From contig JBFXAM010000042.1 in the NCBI GenBank assembly GCA_050184295.1, forward strand, positions 1 through 36,110: 36,110 nt of DNA, in the 5' to 3' direction. Both the position numbers and the translations under genes were made by a program. Positions 17,172 through 25,953 of the stretch are shown piece by piece; the first letter of the stretch is position 1, and each line of letters opens with the position of its first letter. This DNA comes from JBFXAM01 sp050184295. GTDB taxonomy: Bacteria > Planctomycetota > Phycisphaerae > UBA1845 > Fen-1342. Below the pieces are notes generated by a model. That model did no database searches. It was not told where the DNA came from and worked only from the letters and a program-made list of their open reading frames with translations.

Positions 17172-18167
17172 TCAACGTAGCGAGCGGCGCGCGGGGCGAC
17201 AAGCTGCGGCCCACCACGCGGACGCGCCGCCGACAACGACCAGTGGCGGAGCGGCGAGCAGGAGGCAGGGGATACCGACGGGGGCGAGGCGCGCGGGGGC
17301 GGGGTTGGACGCGGTCGAATCGCGAACCTGGGTGCGCGCCACGCCCGAGAGGCCGTCGGGGATCGCACCGCCGAGCAGCCAGAGCACGGTCGGCGTCGTG
17401 TCGACGATCGAGACCGCGCCCTCGAGGCGCACGCCGGCGGCGATGCCGGGGCCGTGGACGATCCAGGGGATTTCGCGGTTGACGTTCAGGTTGAGGAAGT
17501 GATTGAGGCCCTCGCCGCCGTGATCGGCGGTGACGAGAAAGTAGGTGTCGCGGGTGGTGTCGGCGCGGGCGGCGGCGACAATTCTCGCGATCTGTTGGTC
17601 GGAGCGTGCGACGGCGCCGAGATACTCCGGCGACATCCAGCCGTGCGCGTGGCCGGTCGAGTCGGGCTCGCGCAGGTGGACGAAGACGAGGTCGGGCCCG
17701 TCGGGGCGGAGCACGTTGACGACGCTCTCGGCGAGCGGTTCGAGTTCGCCGGTGATCTCGAGCACTTCGAGCGCCCGGTCGGGTGCGAGGTAGCGCAACT
17801 TCGACTTGCTCGCGAAGAAGGCGCTGCGCAGGCTGGACGCGGCGGCAAAGTCGAACAGTGTCGGGAAGCGGATCTTGCCAGGCAGGTCAAAGTTCGCGAC
17901 CAGTCCGTGCACGTCACCGACCAACCCGGTGAGCATCGACGCGTGATTGGGGAGCGTCGCGGATGGCAGGTCATTGAACGCGGTGGCGGCGATTCCGCCG
18001 TCGCGGAGCGTGGTCAGCGCCGGGGCGACGTCGGGCGTGATGGCGTCCGGGCGCAGCCCGTCGACGGAGATGAGCACGACGCGCGGGCCGGCAGCGGCAG
18101 GCGGAAGACCGAACAGCAGCCATGACGCCGCGAGGAACGGGCCGGCGAAACGCGATCGGAATGCCAC
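17172..18167 (-). CDS. Exported alkaline-phosphatase-superfamily phosphodiesterase
   Basis: A 331-residue type I phosphodiesterase/nucleotide pyrophosphatase-like protein of the alkaline phosphatase superfamily. Metal and nucleophile motifs are VVLISVDGLRPDAI (first Asp), SATLPNHASMLTG (Thr nucleophile), EPDSTGHAHG and VTADHGGEG. The GTG at 18167 is chosen because GGAG lies 6 bases upstream and it gives a clean signal peptide (RSRFAGPFLAASWLLFGLPPAAA); the frame extends further upstream without family similarity. A second hydrophobic segment near the C-terminus (PCLLLAAPPLVVVGGASAWW) followed by arginines could anchor it in the membrane. It hydrolyses some phosphodiester or phosphomonoester outside the cytoplasm; substrate unknown. 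Confidence 0.88.
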   Translation of the reverse strand: MAFRSRFAGPFLAASWLLFGLPPAAAGPRVVLISVDGLRPDAITPDVAPALTTLRDGGIAATAFNDLPSATLPNHASMLTGLVGDVHGLVANFDLPGKIRFPTLFDFAAASSLRSAFFASKSKLRYLAPDRALEVLEITGELEPLAESVVNVLRPDGPDLVFVHLREPDSTGHAHGWMSPEYLGAVARSDQQIARIVAAARADTTRDTYFLVTADHGGEGLNHFLNLNVNREIPWIVHGPGIAAGVRLEGAVSIVDTTPTVLWLLGGAIPDGLSGVARTQVRDSTASNPAPARLAPVGIPCLLLAAPPLVVVGGASAWWAAACRPARRSLR

Positions 18168-18291
18168 AGGCGTCTCCGTGACTTCGAGCGCGCGTCGTCG
18201 TCGTCGACAGCCCGGTCGGCGTGAAGCACGGCTCGATCCCGCGGATTGTATCGCGGGCCGCACGACGCGCGGGGCGCAGACGGAGCGGGGA

Positions 18292-20379
18292 TCACCTTCC
18301 GGCCAGCTTCTTCGGCAGGATTTCACGATACGGATCGAGCGCCGGAAGCGTGGGCAGGAGGCGATCGAGTTCGCGGCGGGCTTCGTCGCGGCGCTGGGCG
18401 GCGAGCAGTGCGTCGACGTACGTGTCGACGTAATCGCCGGCGCCGGGCGCGAGCGCCACGGCGGCGCGGGCGTGCTCGATGGCGCGCAGGGGGTCGCGAA
18501 GCGACTCGGGCGCAGCGGTGATGAGCAGCCAGGCAAGGTTGTTGCGCGCGTTGGCGGAGCGCGGCTGACGTGCGATCCATGCTTCGAGCACACGAATGGC
18601 GTGCGCGGCATCGCCACGGGCTGCGAGGAGGTCCGCGGTGGCAATGGCCGTCTGCTCGTCGTGCCCGCCGCCGCGCTGCACATACGCGTCGAGATTTGCG
18701 AGCGCGGCGTCGCTGAGCGTGTTGGTGGGCGAGGTCGCGGGCAACGGTGTGGCTTGCGGCGCGCGGGCGAGTTGCCAGCGCGCGAGTCCGGCCACGCGGT
18801 GGGGCGTCGGGAAGTCGGCGTCGATTGCGCGGGCGCGGTCGGCGCGCTCGATGGCGTCGTCGAAGCGTCGCGCGTTCAACGCGGCGGTCGCGGTCGCGGC
18901 CCAGAGGCGTGCCGAGCGCGGCTGCGTGCGCAGATCGGCGGCATTGAGCGTCGCGTCGTCGCGCCAGTCGCGATTGCGCAACACGGTCAGCGCCGCGAAT
19001 GCGATGGCAACGGCGGCGCCGCATGCGAATGCACCGCCGGCGGCGCGACGCCGAGCCGCGTGCGGCGCGGAATCGAAGGCGCTCACCCACGCCGCGCCGC
19101 AAAGGCCGAGCAAGAAGCAGAATCCGGCGCTGGGCAGGTATAGGAATCGCTCGGCGAAGAGTGTGCCGATGAGCACAAGCGTGTTCGAGACGGGGGCGTA
19201 AGGCAGCACGAGCAACGCGACCGCGAGCATGGCGCCGCCGCGTCGCCGCGCCGACGCCCACGCCAGCGCGGCGAGCGCACCGAGCGCGGCGCCGCCGAGC
19301 CACAGGTGCGGATCGAGCACGTCGCGCGTGACGTCGATGGCGGCGTAGGAGTAATCCCACGACAGCGGCCACGGCCAGACGAGCTTCTGAAGCGCGAGGC
19401 CGAAGACGGCGACGGGCGTCGCGACGCGCAGCCACGCGGCGCGGGTGGGCTCATCGGCGGCGCGTAAAGCGGCGACGAGCGGGTTGTCCACGCGCGCGAT
19501 CGCGCCCGGATCACGCGTCAGTCCGCCGAGCACGGCGCCGCGGGCCGCCAGGTAGACGGCGAGCACCAGGAGCAGGAGCGCGCCGCGCGGCCACGTGGGC
19601 CCAGGTGGTCGCCGCCGGGTCTCCAGCGGCGTCGCGACGGCGGCGGCCGGCGTTGCGGCGCCCGCGAGGCGGATTGCGCGACGATGTTGAATCCAAGGAA
19701 CGATGACGAACGCGATCAGCCAGAGTCCGACGGCGTGTTCTTTGGAGAAGAGCGCGAGCGCCAGGCAGAGCGCGGCCGCAGCGCGGCGCGCGAACGAGCG
19801 GCGCGCGTCGGGCGCGGCGTCGCGCCAGACGAGCCAGAGTCCGAGCAGGCCGAACGCGGCCGCGAGCAGTTCGGCACGGTCGACGATCGCGTTGAGGGGC
19901 GCGGTGTGGATCGGGTGCACGACGAAGAGCGTGGCCGCAATGGCGCCCACGAGCGGTTTTCCGCACGCATCGCGAGCGAGCAGGTAGAGCGCGAAGGCCG
20001 CGAGTGCGTGGAGCAGCACGTTGGGGACGCGAAACGTGACCGCGTCGGTCGAGACCGCCGCGTTGAGCGCGAAGGTCAGCATGGGCAGCGGACGATAGAG
20101 CCGGTTGCCGGCGCTGCCCGGCCAGTATTCCTGCGAGACGATCGCGCGCCAGTCACCGGTTCGGACGCGCTCATCGTGGAGAATGATAATGGCGTCGTCG
20201 ATGACGAAGTCGTTGGCGAGCGAGTTGGCGTAGACGGCGAACGCCAGCGCAACGAGTGCCAGCGCGATTCCGCCGGTGGCGAGCAGGCGGCGCGGGACGC
20301 GCTCGGGCGCGCGGGCCGGGCCGGCGCCTCGCGGCGGCGCGGCGTCGCGCGTGGCGCTCTGCCGCGCGCGGCGGGTCAT
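18292..20379 (-). CDS. TMTC-like multi-pass glycosyltransferase with C-terminal TPRs
   Basis: A 695-residue membrane protein with about ten transmembrane helices (about 35-480) and a C-terminal TPR region (about 500-680). The first periplasmic loop NDFVIDDAIIILHDERV has the acidic pair typical of GT-C glycosyltransferases. HPIHTAPLNAIVDRAELLAAAFGLLGL and PVSNTLVLIGTLFAERFLYLPSAGFCFLLG match the TMTC/DUF1736 O-mannosyltransferase pattern. It probably moves a sugar from a lipid-phosphate donor to exported proteins or envelope glycans. The adjacent phosphodiesterase (124 bp downstream) and the DUF4139 gene (6 bp upstream) share strand and exported destination, suggesting one unit. The acceptor is unknown. 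Confidence 0.85.
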   Translation of the reverse strand: MTRRARQSATRDAAPPRGAGPARAPERVPRRLLATGGIALALVALAFAVYANSLANDFVIDDAIIILHDERVRTGDWRAIVSQEYWPGSAGNRLYRPLPMLTFALNAAVSTDAVTFRVPNVLLHALAAFALYLLARDACGKPLVGAIAATLFVVHPIHTAPLNAIVDRAELLAAAFGLLGLWLVWRDAAPDARRSFARRAAAALCLALALFSKEHAVGLWLIAFVIVPWIQHRRAIRLAGAATPAAAVATPLETRRRPPGPTWPRGALLLLVLAVYLAARGAVLGGLTRDPGAIARVDNPLVAALRAADEPTRAAWLRVATPVAVFGLALQKLVWPWPLSWDYSYAAIDVTRDVLDPHLWLGGAALGALAALAWASARRRGGAMLAVALLVLPYAPVSNTLVLIGTLFAERFLYLPSAGFCFLLGLCGAAWVSAFDSAPHAARRRAAGGAFACGAAVAIAFAALTVLRNRDWRDDATLNAADLRTQPRSARLWAATATAALNARRFDDAIERADRARAIDADFPTPHRVAGLARWQLARAPQATPLPATSPTNTLSDAALANLDAYVQRGGGHDEQTAIATADLLAARGDAAHAIRVLEAWIARQPRSANARNNLAWLLITAAPESLRDPLRAIEHARAAVALAPGAGDYVDTYVDALLAAQRRDEARRELDRLLPTLPALDPYREILPKKLAGR

Positions 20380-20385
20380 CGCGCG

Positions 20386-21936
20386 TCACCACTCATAGCG
20401 CACGCTGTAGGTCACGACCACTTCCTTGTCCGGCGCGACGTCGACGGGGAAGTGAATCGTGCGATAATCGATCTTGTCGAAGTTGGTCGACTTCTTCGTG
20501 ATCTCCCAGCCGCTCCAGCGGAAAAGCGTCTCCTTGACGATCACGCGAACCGGCTCCTGCTTGCGGTTGCGCACGCGGATTTCGAACGACTCGTCGATGC
20601 GGCGGCGCGATTCGTTGTATTGAAAATCGGTCTGCTTCCGCTCCCCGACCACGTCAAACGCGGACCCGAGCTTGAGCAGCACCTTCTCGCGGCGCGGCGT
20701 GTGGTCGAGCACGTTCTCGCCGATGAATTCGAGCGTGTTGTCGGACGGGTCGAGCTTGTTGACGCGGACGCGGCCGGATGGCAGCGGCATGCCGAGCCCG
20801 CTGGCTTCGTCGTTCACGAAGCGCACGTAGACGTCGACCTTCTTGTTCATCGGCACGCCAAGCTGCGCGTCGACCATAGGCCCACCGTAGCCCCAGCCGT
20901 CGGTGGGCATGCCGTAGTACACGTAGACGCGTTCGCAGGGAATGTTGCGGCGCGTGGGAAAGAGCTCGATCTGCTTGGTGCTGTTGTCGGGGAGCGTCGT
21001 GCGGCGTTGGAGCGTGTATAGGTGATACTCGAAAAACGCCTTTTCCTGAAACTGCGGGGCCGAAAGCGCTTCGTTCGCTGCAACCCCCCCGCCGAACGCG
21101 CGTCGGGACGGCATCGCCTGCGGCGCGCGCTGCACGTCGCCGGCGACGAGCTTGAGCGCCGCGTCGGGGTAGTTCGCGCCCGAGCCGTTGAGGATGCTGA
21201 CCCACGCGCCGAGGTCGAGCGAGCCCTTGTTCGCGTCCCGTGCGTCTTCGGCGAAGACGGCGTTGTAGTCGGCCCACCAGGTGATGCCGCTGGTCTGGTA
21301 GGTGACGCGGACGAGCTGGTCGCCGCCGGTGGCGCTGTTGAGCAGCCAGACGAGCGTTGGGCGCGTGATGAGCCCGCCGGGCAGCTCCGAGAGACCGAGG
21401 CGTGCGTCGCTCGTGGGCAGAATCTGGACCGGCTGGTCCTTGTTGTCGGTCATGAGAATGAGCTGTCCCGGGCGGGCGCTGAGCAGTTTTCCACTGACGC
21501 GCTCGGGTTCGCCGCCGTCGGTCCGCGGATACACGACGCGGATGGGCCGGTCGAGGAATCGTTCGAGGAGCTTGTCGGCGCTGACGAGATCGAATTCGAA
21601 ATTCTGTTCGAGCACGGTGGTGCCGGCGGCATCGGTCAGCGATTCGAACATCACGGTGGTGGGCTCGATCAGCGCGGCGACATCGGTGAAGCGCAGCGGC
21701 GACTGCCCGGAGCCGATCGGGACGCGACGCTGCTGGCGCACCTGCGCGTAGCCGGGAACCAGAACGTCACTGTACTGCCCGTGGGCCCGGCGGAGGGCGG
21801 GTTGATACAGTTCGGGCGGCACAGCGCCGGGCGACGCCGTGCTGTAAATCGTGAGCGAGACGCCTTCTTTCTCCTGCGCGGCGGCGGTGGCGGCGGCGAG
21901 AAGAACGAGCGACAGACTGAGCGTGCGCGTGAACAT
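20386..21936 (-). CDS. Exported DUF4139-like protein
   Basis: A 516-residue protein beginning with a signal peptide (MFTRTLSLSLVLLAAATAAAQ). The start at 21936 is supported by AGGAG 7 bases upstream; a longer start would put 20 unrelated residues ahead of the signal. The body is beta-rich with RFTDVAALIEPTTVMFESL, GKLLSARPGQLILM, LVWLLNSATGGDQLVRVTYQTSGITWWADYNAVF, and VVVTYSVRYEW at the end, which is DUF4139 style. No enzyme motif is visible. It probably resides in the periplasm or cell surface. It is divergent from the MTA-phosphorylase-like gene across a 374-bp gap and just upstream of the TMTC-like gene. Confidence 0.85.
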   Translation of the reverse strand: MFTRTLSLSLVLLAAATAAAQEKEGVSLTIYSTASPGAVPPELYQPALRRAHGQYSDVLVPGYAQVRQQRRVPIGSGQSPLRFTDVAALIEPTTVMFESLTDAAGTTVLEQNFEFDLVSADKLLERFLDRPIRVVYPRTDGGEPERVSGKLLSARPGQLILMTDNKDQPVQILPTSDARLGLSELPGGLITRPTLVWLLNSATGGDQLVRVTYQTSGITWWADYNAVFAEDARDANKGSLDLGAWVSILNGSGANYPDAALKLVAGDVQRAPQAMPSRRAFGGGVAANEALSAPQFQEKAFFEYHLYTLQRRTTLPDNSTKQIELFPTRRNIPCERVYVYYGMPTDGWGYGGPMVDAQLGVPMNKKVDVYVRFVNDEASGLGMPLPSGRVRVNKLDPSDNTLEFIGENVLDHTPRREKVLLKLGSAFDVVGERKQTDFQYNESRRRIDESFEIRVRNRKQEPVRVIVKETLFRWSGWEITKKSTNFDKIDYRTIHFPVDVAPDKEVVVTYSVRYEW

Positions 21937-22147
21937 GAGCTGACTCCTGCTGTGCGTCGCGTGGTGTGTGCCGCGGCGGGGGTATTGTGCGGGCAAACGC
22001 CAGCTTCGTCACGGTTGGACGCACGAGCGGCGCGGCAGTTCGCGCGGCGGGCGGCGCGCGCCGGACGTTGCCGGTCCGGCGATGGGCGCGTCGAAACGGG
22101 TTTCGGCGGGGGCGCGCGGGATTTCTCGCGGGGCGCGGTGATTTTCT

Positions 22148-22175
22148 TTGCAATTCCGCAACGCGCTCTTATACT
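22148..22175 (+). promoter_or_regulatory. Sigma70-type promoter for the MTAP-like operon
   Basis: TTGCAA (22148-22153) and TATACT (22170-22175) are separated by 16 bp, in the AT-richer part of the divergent gap. The -10 matches TATAAT at 5/6 and the -35 matches TTGACA at 4/6. The transcript would carry a leader of roughly 130 nt. Confidence 0.6.
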
Positions 22176-22271
22176 CCGCGACAACAACGTAAACACCGCA
22201 CGACCCGGCTGGGTATGGCGTCGGTCGCCGGGACTGTACAGCTGATTGACGATCCATCGACACCCCCTCGC

Positions 22272-22290
22272 GCCGGCGCTGCGCGCCGGC
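22272..22290 (+). promoter_or_regulatory. Leader hairpin just before the ribosome site
   Basis: GCCGGCGC pairs perfectly with GCGCCGGC around a 3-base loop, ending 8 bases before AGGAG (22299-22303) of the MTAP-like gene. It could influence ribosome access, but no ligand-binding structure is recognised. Confidence 0.4.
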
Positions 22291-22310
22291 CAACGACCAG
22301 GAGATCGTCC

Positions 22311-23210
22311 ATGGCTCCCTCGCTCGCCTGCATCGGCAGTTCCGCGGTGTGCGACGCGCTCCAGCGGCGCGGGATGATCGCCCGGCGGCTGGGTCCGCAG
22401 CAGACGCCGTTTGGTGAATCTCAGCCGGTGTACGGCTGCGAGTGCAGCGGGGGCGCGTTCGTGTTTCTGCCGCGGAGCGGCGACTCTGGATACGAGCTGG
22501 CGCCCAGCTTTATCAATTATCGCGCGAACATCTACGCGCTGAAGAGCCTCGGGGTGCGAGCGATCGTGTCGTGGTCGGAAACGCGGGCGCTGTGCCACAA
22601 CTTCAAGATCGGGCAGTACGTCGTGGTAGACGATCTGATCGACGAGACGCGCAGCCGCCCGCAGACGTTTTTTGAGACGCAAGGCCTCGGGTCGGTGCGG
22701 CAATGGCCGGTGTTCTGCCAGGGTCTGCGCGGCGTGCTGTCCGCGGCGCTGTCCGGCGATCGCTGTCCGGTTCAGGAGCGCGGCGTGTACGTGTGCATCG
22801 AGGGACCGCGACAGGAGTCGCCGGCCGAAGGACGCAAGTTTGCGACGCTGGGCGGCGAACTGATTGGGCAAACGGTGGCGCCGGAGGTGTTCCTGGCGCG
22901 CGAGCTGCAAATGTGCTACGCGACGCTCGCGTATGTGCAGCGGTTCGCGGAGACCGGCACGGACGCGCGGCCTTTCGAGCACGGATTGCTGCTGGACGTG
23001 GAGGTCGAGCGTCAGCGGGAGCAGCGGGCGCTCGACCGCCTGCCGACGCTGTTGGAGCGGCTGAACGCAGCATTGGCCGTGGCGCCGGAGACCTGTCGCT
23101 GCGAGTCTTCGATGCAGCATCTGATCGAGGCCGGGCAGATCGGCGCGGACTGGCGAACGTGGTTTGAAGGCGTCTCCGCGCCGCGACTGGCGCGCAGCTC
23201 GATCGCGTGA
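22311..23210 (+). CDS. MTA-phosphorylase-like protein with altered active site
   Basis: A 299-residue protein of the MTAP/purine nucleoside phosphorylase family. It follows human MTAP along most of its length: FINYRANIYALKSLGV, IGQYVVVDDLIDETRSRPQTFF, IEGPR, and APEVFLARELQMCYATLAY. ATG 22311 has AGGAG 7 bases upstream. Several residues expected for catalysis are changed. The phosphate-site RHG is R55-S56-G; the asparagine-methionine pair that meets ribose is G186-Q187; the TDYD purine-binding aspartates correspond to R211 and A213. It may have a different substrate, or may be a non-catalytic relative. The next gene, a deaminase-type amidohydrolase, overlaps its stop by 4 nt, pointing to a joint role in nucleoside chemistry. 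Confidence 0.85.
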   Translation: MAPSLACIGSSAVCDALQRRGMIARRLGPQQTPFGESQPVYGCECSGGAFVFLPRSGDSGYELAPSFINYRANIYALKSLGVRAIVSWSETRALCHNFKIGQYVVVDDLIDETRSRPQTFFETQGLGSVRQWPVFCQGLRGVLSAALSGDRCPVQERGVYVCIEGPRQESPAEGRKFATLGGELIGQTVAPEVFLARELQMCYATLAYVQRFAETGTDARPFEHGLLLDVEVERQREQRALDRLPTLLERLNAALAVAPETCRCESSMQHLIEAGQIGADWRTWFEGVSAPRLARSSIA

Positions 23211-24520
23211 TCCTCGCCGCGGACTGGGTTGCGCCCGTCTGTGCGCCGCCGATTCGCGACGGTTATGTCGAGATCGCGGCGGAGCGCATCGTCGCCGTCG
23301 GCGCGCAGGCGGCGCTGCCCCCGCCGATCGCGAGCACCGTGATGGGCGAACACGTCGCGGCGCTGAGCGCCGACGGGGGTGAGTTTGCGCGGGCCGCGCA
23401 GCGCGACGCGGCCCTTGGGGGGGCAAGCGCCGGCGACGTGCTTGCGCTGGGTTCCGTTGTGCTCACGCCGGGGCTGGTCAACGCGCACACTCACTTGGAG
23501 CTGACCGCATACGCCGACCAGCTCGCCCCCGCACCGTTCTGGGATTGGATCCGGAGGCTGATTCCGCTGCGCGCCGCGCCCGGGCAGCACGAGCGCGAAT
23601 CGCAAGGCGCGTACGACGGCGCCTGGCAGTCGCTGCGGGCCGGCGTCACCTGCGTCGGCGACATCTCGCGGCTGAACCTGCACTGGCGCGTGCTGCGCAA
23701 CATCCCGATCCGAAAAGTCTGCTACGTCGAGCTGCTGTCGATCGCCGATTCGCCGCCACGCACGCCCGACGAGCTCCGCATCGCGCTCGACGAGGTGGTG
23801 GAGGACGATCTGCTGACGGTCGGGGTGTCGCCGCACGCACCGTACACCGTGCCGCGCGAGCATTTCTGCGCCGCGGTCGCGCTGGCGGCGGACCGCGGGC
23901 GCCCGTGGTGTGCGCACTGGGCCGAGACGCGCGAGGAGGTGGCGTTCATCGGGGGCGACGCCGACGCGCTGCCCGCGTGGATCCGCGATCTGGTGCGGAG
24001 CGGCGGGATTGCGCCAGCGGCGCAGGAGGCGGGTGAGTACTTGCAGGCGTGCGTCGGGGGCACGCCGGCGGGCCTGCTGGCGCATGGCAATTATTTGACC
24101 GACGCGGACATCGCGCGGATCGCGGGAGCGGGTCACAGCGTCGTGTATTGCCCGCGCGCGCACGCGTTCTTCCAGCACGAAGCGCATCCCCTCGCGCGCT
24201 TGCGCGCTGCCGGCGTGCGGGTCGTGCTGGGCACCGACAGCCGGGCGAGCAACTGGAGCCTGTCGCTTCTGGAGGAGGCGCGGCACGTCGCGGAGCACGT
24301 CCGGGGCGCGCCATCCGCGAACGAGTTACTCGGGATGATCACGCGCGACGCGGCACTCGCGATCGGCCTGGAGAACCAGATCGGTGTGTTGGAGGCCGGG
24401 CGACTCGCGGACGTTGCGGCGTTTCCGCTGCGCGGCGCGACCGATGAGCCGCTCGCGGAACTGGTGCGATCGGCGCCGGCCCCGGTGGGCGTGTGGGTTG
24501 CAGGGCGGCGCGTCGTGTGA
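23207..24520 (+). CDS. Amidohydrolase, MTA/SAH/aminodeoxyfutalosine deaminase-like
   Basis: A 437-residue amidohydrolase of the COG0402 (cytosine deaminase/MTA-SAH deaminase) type. The metal site is complete: NAHTHLE (H94, H96), AHWAE (H237 and catalytic E240), AHGNYL (H293) and LGTDSRASN (D344). VSPHAPYT and VVYCPRAHAFFQHEAHP are also family-like; the latter resembles futalosine-pathway deaminases as much as MTA/SAH deaminases. It should remove an amino group from an adenosine-like substrate. It starts at GTG 23207, overlapping the previous stop (GTGA), so translation is coupled to the MTAP-like gene. About 40 residues of unusual sequence (about 43-82) are inserted before the HTH motif. Confidence 0.85.
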   Translation: MILAADWVAPVCAPPIRDGYVEIAAERIVAVGAQAALPPPIASTVMGEHVAALSADGGEFARAAQRDAALGGASAGDVLALGSVVLTPGLVNAHTHLELTAYADQLAPAPFWDWIRRLIPLRAAPGQHERESQGAYDGAWQSLRAGVTCVGDISRLNLHWRVLRNIPIRKVCYVELLSIADSPPRTPDELRIALDEVVEDDLLTVGVSPHAPYTVPREHFCAAVALAADRGRPWCAHWAETREEVAFIGGDADALPAWIRDLVRSGGIAPAAQEAGEYLQACVGGTPAGLLAHGNYLTDADIARIAGAGHSVVYCPRAHAFFQHEAHPLARLRAAGVRVVLGTDSRASNWSLSLLEEARHVAEHVRGAPSANELLGMITRDAALAIGLENQIGVLEAGRLADVAAFPLRGATDEPLAELVRSAPAPVGVWVAGRRVV

Positions 24521-24574
24521 CGCGGTCCGTGGTGCGTTCCAGTTCGTCGGTACGACCGCCGCCAGAGACGCGGG

Positions 24575-25870
24575 TTAGCGCCGGATCATCAGCCGGCGGG
24601 TGAGCGTCGAGAGCGTTTCGGCGGTTTCGCGATCCGCGTGGCGGGCGTGGTCGATGACGCGGTCGGCATGCAGCACGGTCGAGTGATCGCGGCCGCCGAA
24701 GCGGGCCCCGATTTCTTCGAGGCTCAGCGGCGTCAACCGGCGGGCGAGGTACATGCCGACCTGACGTGGGTACGCGATGGAGCGCGAGCGGCGTCGGCTG
24801 AGGAGTTCGGAAGGGCGAACGTTAAAGTGCTCGGAGACGACGCGGAGGATGTCGTCGACGAGGAGCGCCTTGCTGTGTTGTCCGTTATAGCCCTCGAAGA
24901 TCTGGCGCGCGTGTTCGAGGTCGGTGGGCCACTGGTTGACCTGACACGCGGAGAGCAGCTTGGTGAGTGCGCCCTCCAGCAGGCGGATGTTGCCGTCCAC
25001 GCGTTCCGCGACGAAATCCAGAACATCCTCGGGGACGTCGCAGCCGCGCAGCCGGGCTTTCTTCTGAAGGATGGCGTGGCGGGTTTCACGGTTCGGCGGG
25101 TCGATCTGGGCGACCAGGCCCCAGTTGAAGCGGCTCTTGAGTCGGTCCTGGAGCGTGGGGATGTCCGCTGGGGAGCAGTCCGCGGAGAGGATGATCTGGC
25201 GGCGGGCCTGGTAGAGCACGTTGAACGTGTGAAAGAGCTCTTCCTGGCACGACTCGCGGTTGGCGAGAAACTGGATGTCGTCGACGACGAGGATGTCGGT
25301 GGAGCGGGTCCAGTCGCGGAACTGCTGGAGCGTGCCGCCCTCGATTGCGCGCACGTAGTCGTTCACGAACGTCTCGCACGAGACGTACGCGACGCGGAGC
25401 TGCGTCTGGAGCAGTTCGCCGCAAACGGCCTGGAGCAGGTGCGTCTTGCCGAGTCCGGAGGGGCCGTGGATGAACACGGGGTTGTAAAGCGTTCCCGGCT
25501 GGGTGCAGATCGCGCGGCAGGCCGCGTGCGCGAGGCGGTTGGAGGTTCCGACCACGAACTCGTCGAAGGTGTAATCCGGATTGAGCGGCAGGACGGTGAG
25601 CGGCGGGGCGCCGCCGGGGACGACGACGCCGGCGTCGTCCTGGGGGCCGACGACGCGAATGGTCACGAGTCGGCCGGTAAGCTCCATCGCGGTGTGGATC
25701 AGAAGTTCGCGGCAGTGCTCGTCAAGGTACTGGGCGCGGGCGGCGTCCGGGACGCGGATTTCGAGCGTACCGCTGTCGAGCGTTCCTGGGGCCAGCTCGT
25801 CGAACCACGCGCGATAGAGCTCGGGGCGCTGCGCGCGGAGTGCGCGCAGCAGGTGATCCCAGCTCAGCAT
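24575..25870 (-). CDS. dnaA: Chromosomal replication initiator DnaA
   Basis: A 431-residue DnaA, which binds DnaA boxes and melts the origin. Domain I is short (about 1-75), with a linker to about 95. Domain III is AAA+: FDEFVVGTSNRLAHAA, Walker A GPSGLGKT (136-143), Walker B ILVVDDIQFL (193-202) and LKSRFNWGLVAQI, the arginine-finger area. The DNA-binding domain IV carries the signature GRDHSTVLHA (393-402). ATG 25870 has GGAG just upstream; a longer frame to 26956 only runs through truD. dnaA lies about 10 kb from dnaN, not beside it, and the flanking gaps (54 and 83 bp) are too short to hold an origin. Confidence 0.97.
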   Translation of the reverse strand: MLSWDHLLRALRAQRPELYRAWFDELAPGTLDSGTLEIRVPDAARAQYLDEHCRELLIHTAMELTGRLVTIRVVGPQDDAGVVVPGGAPPLTVLPLNPDYTFDEFVVGTSNRLAHAACRAICTQPGTLYNPVFIHGPSGLGKTHLLQAVCGELLQTQLRVAYVSCETFVNDYVRAIEGGTLQQFRDWTRSTDILVVDDIQFLANRESCQEELFHTFNVLYQARRQIILSADCSPADIPTLQDRLKSRFNWGLVAQIDPPNRETRHAILQKKARLRGCDVPEDVLDFVAERVDGNIRLLEGALTKLLSACQVNQWPTDLEHARQIFEGYNGQHSKALLVDDILRVVSEHFNVRPSELLSRRRSRSIAYPRQVGMYLARRLTPLSLEEIGARFGGRDHSTVLHADRVIDHARHADRETAETLSTLTRRLMIRR

Positions 25871-25953
25871 CGTCTCTCCGTGGGTCGTCAAGATTCGGCG
25901 CTCCGCCGCCCCGGTTGAACCCGGTGCGTTCGCTGCCGCCGGAAGCCGCTCAG

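Larger units (their letters stand above)
21937..22310. other. Divergent intergenic regulatory region
   Basis: This 374-bp gap separates two divergently transcribed genes. It holds a good promoter for the plus-strand gene (22148-22175), a GC hairpin directly before its ribosome site (22272-22290), and AT-richer sequence around 22140-22200 in otherwise GC-rich DNA. No gene is visible in it. Confidence 0.6.
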
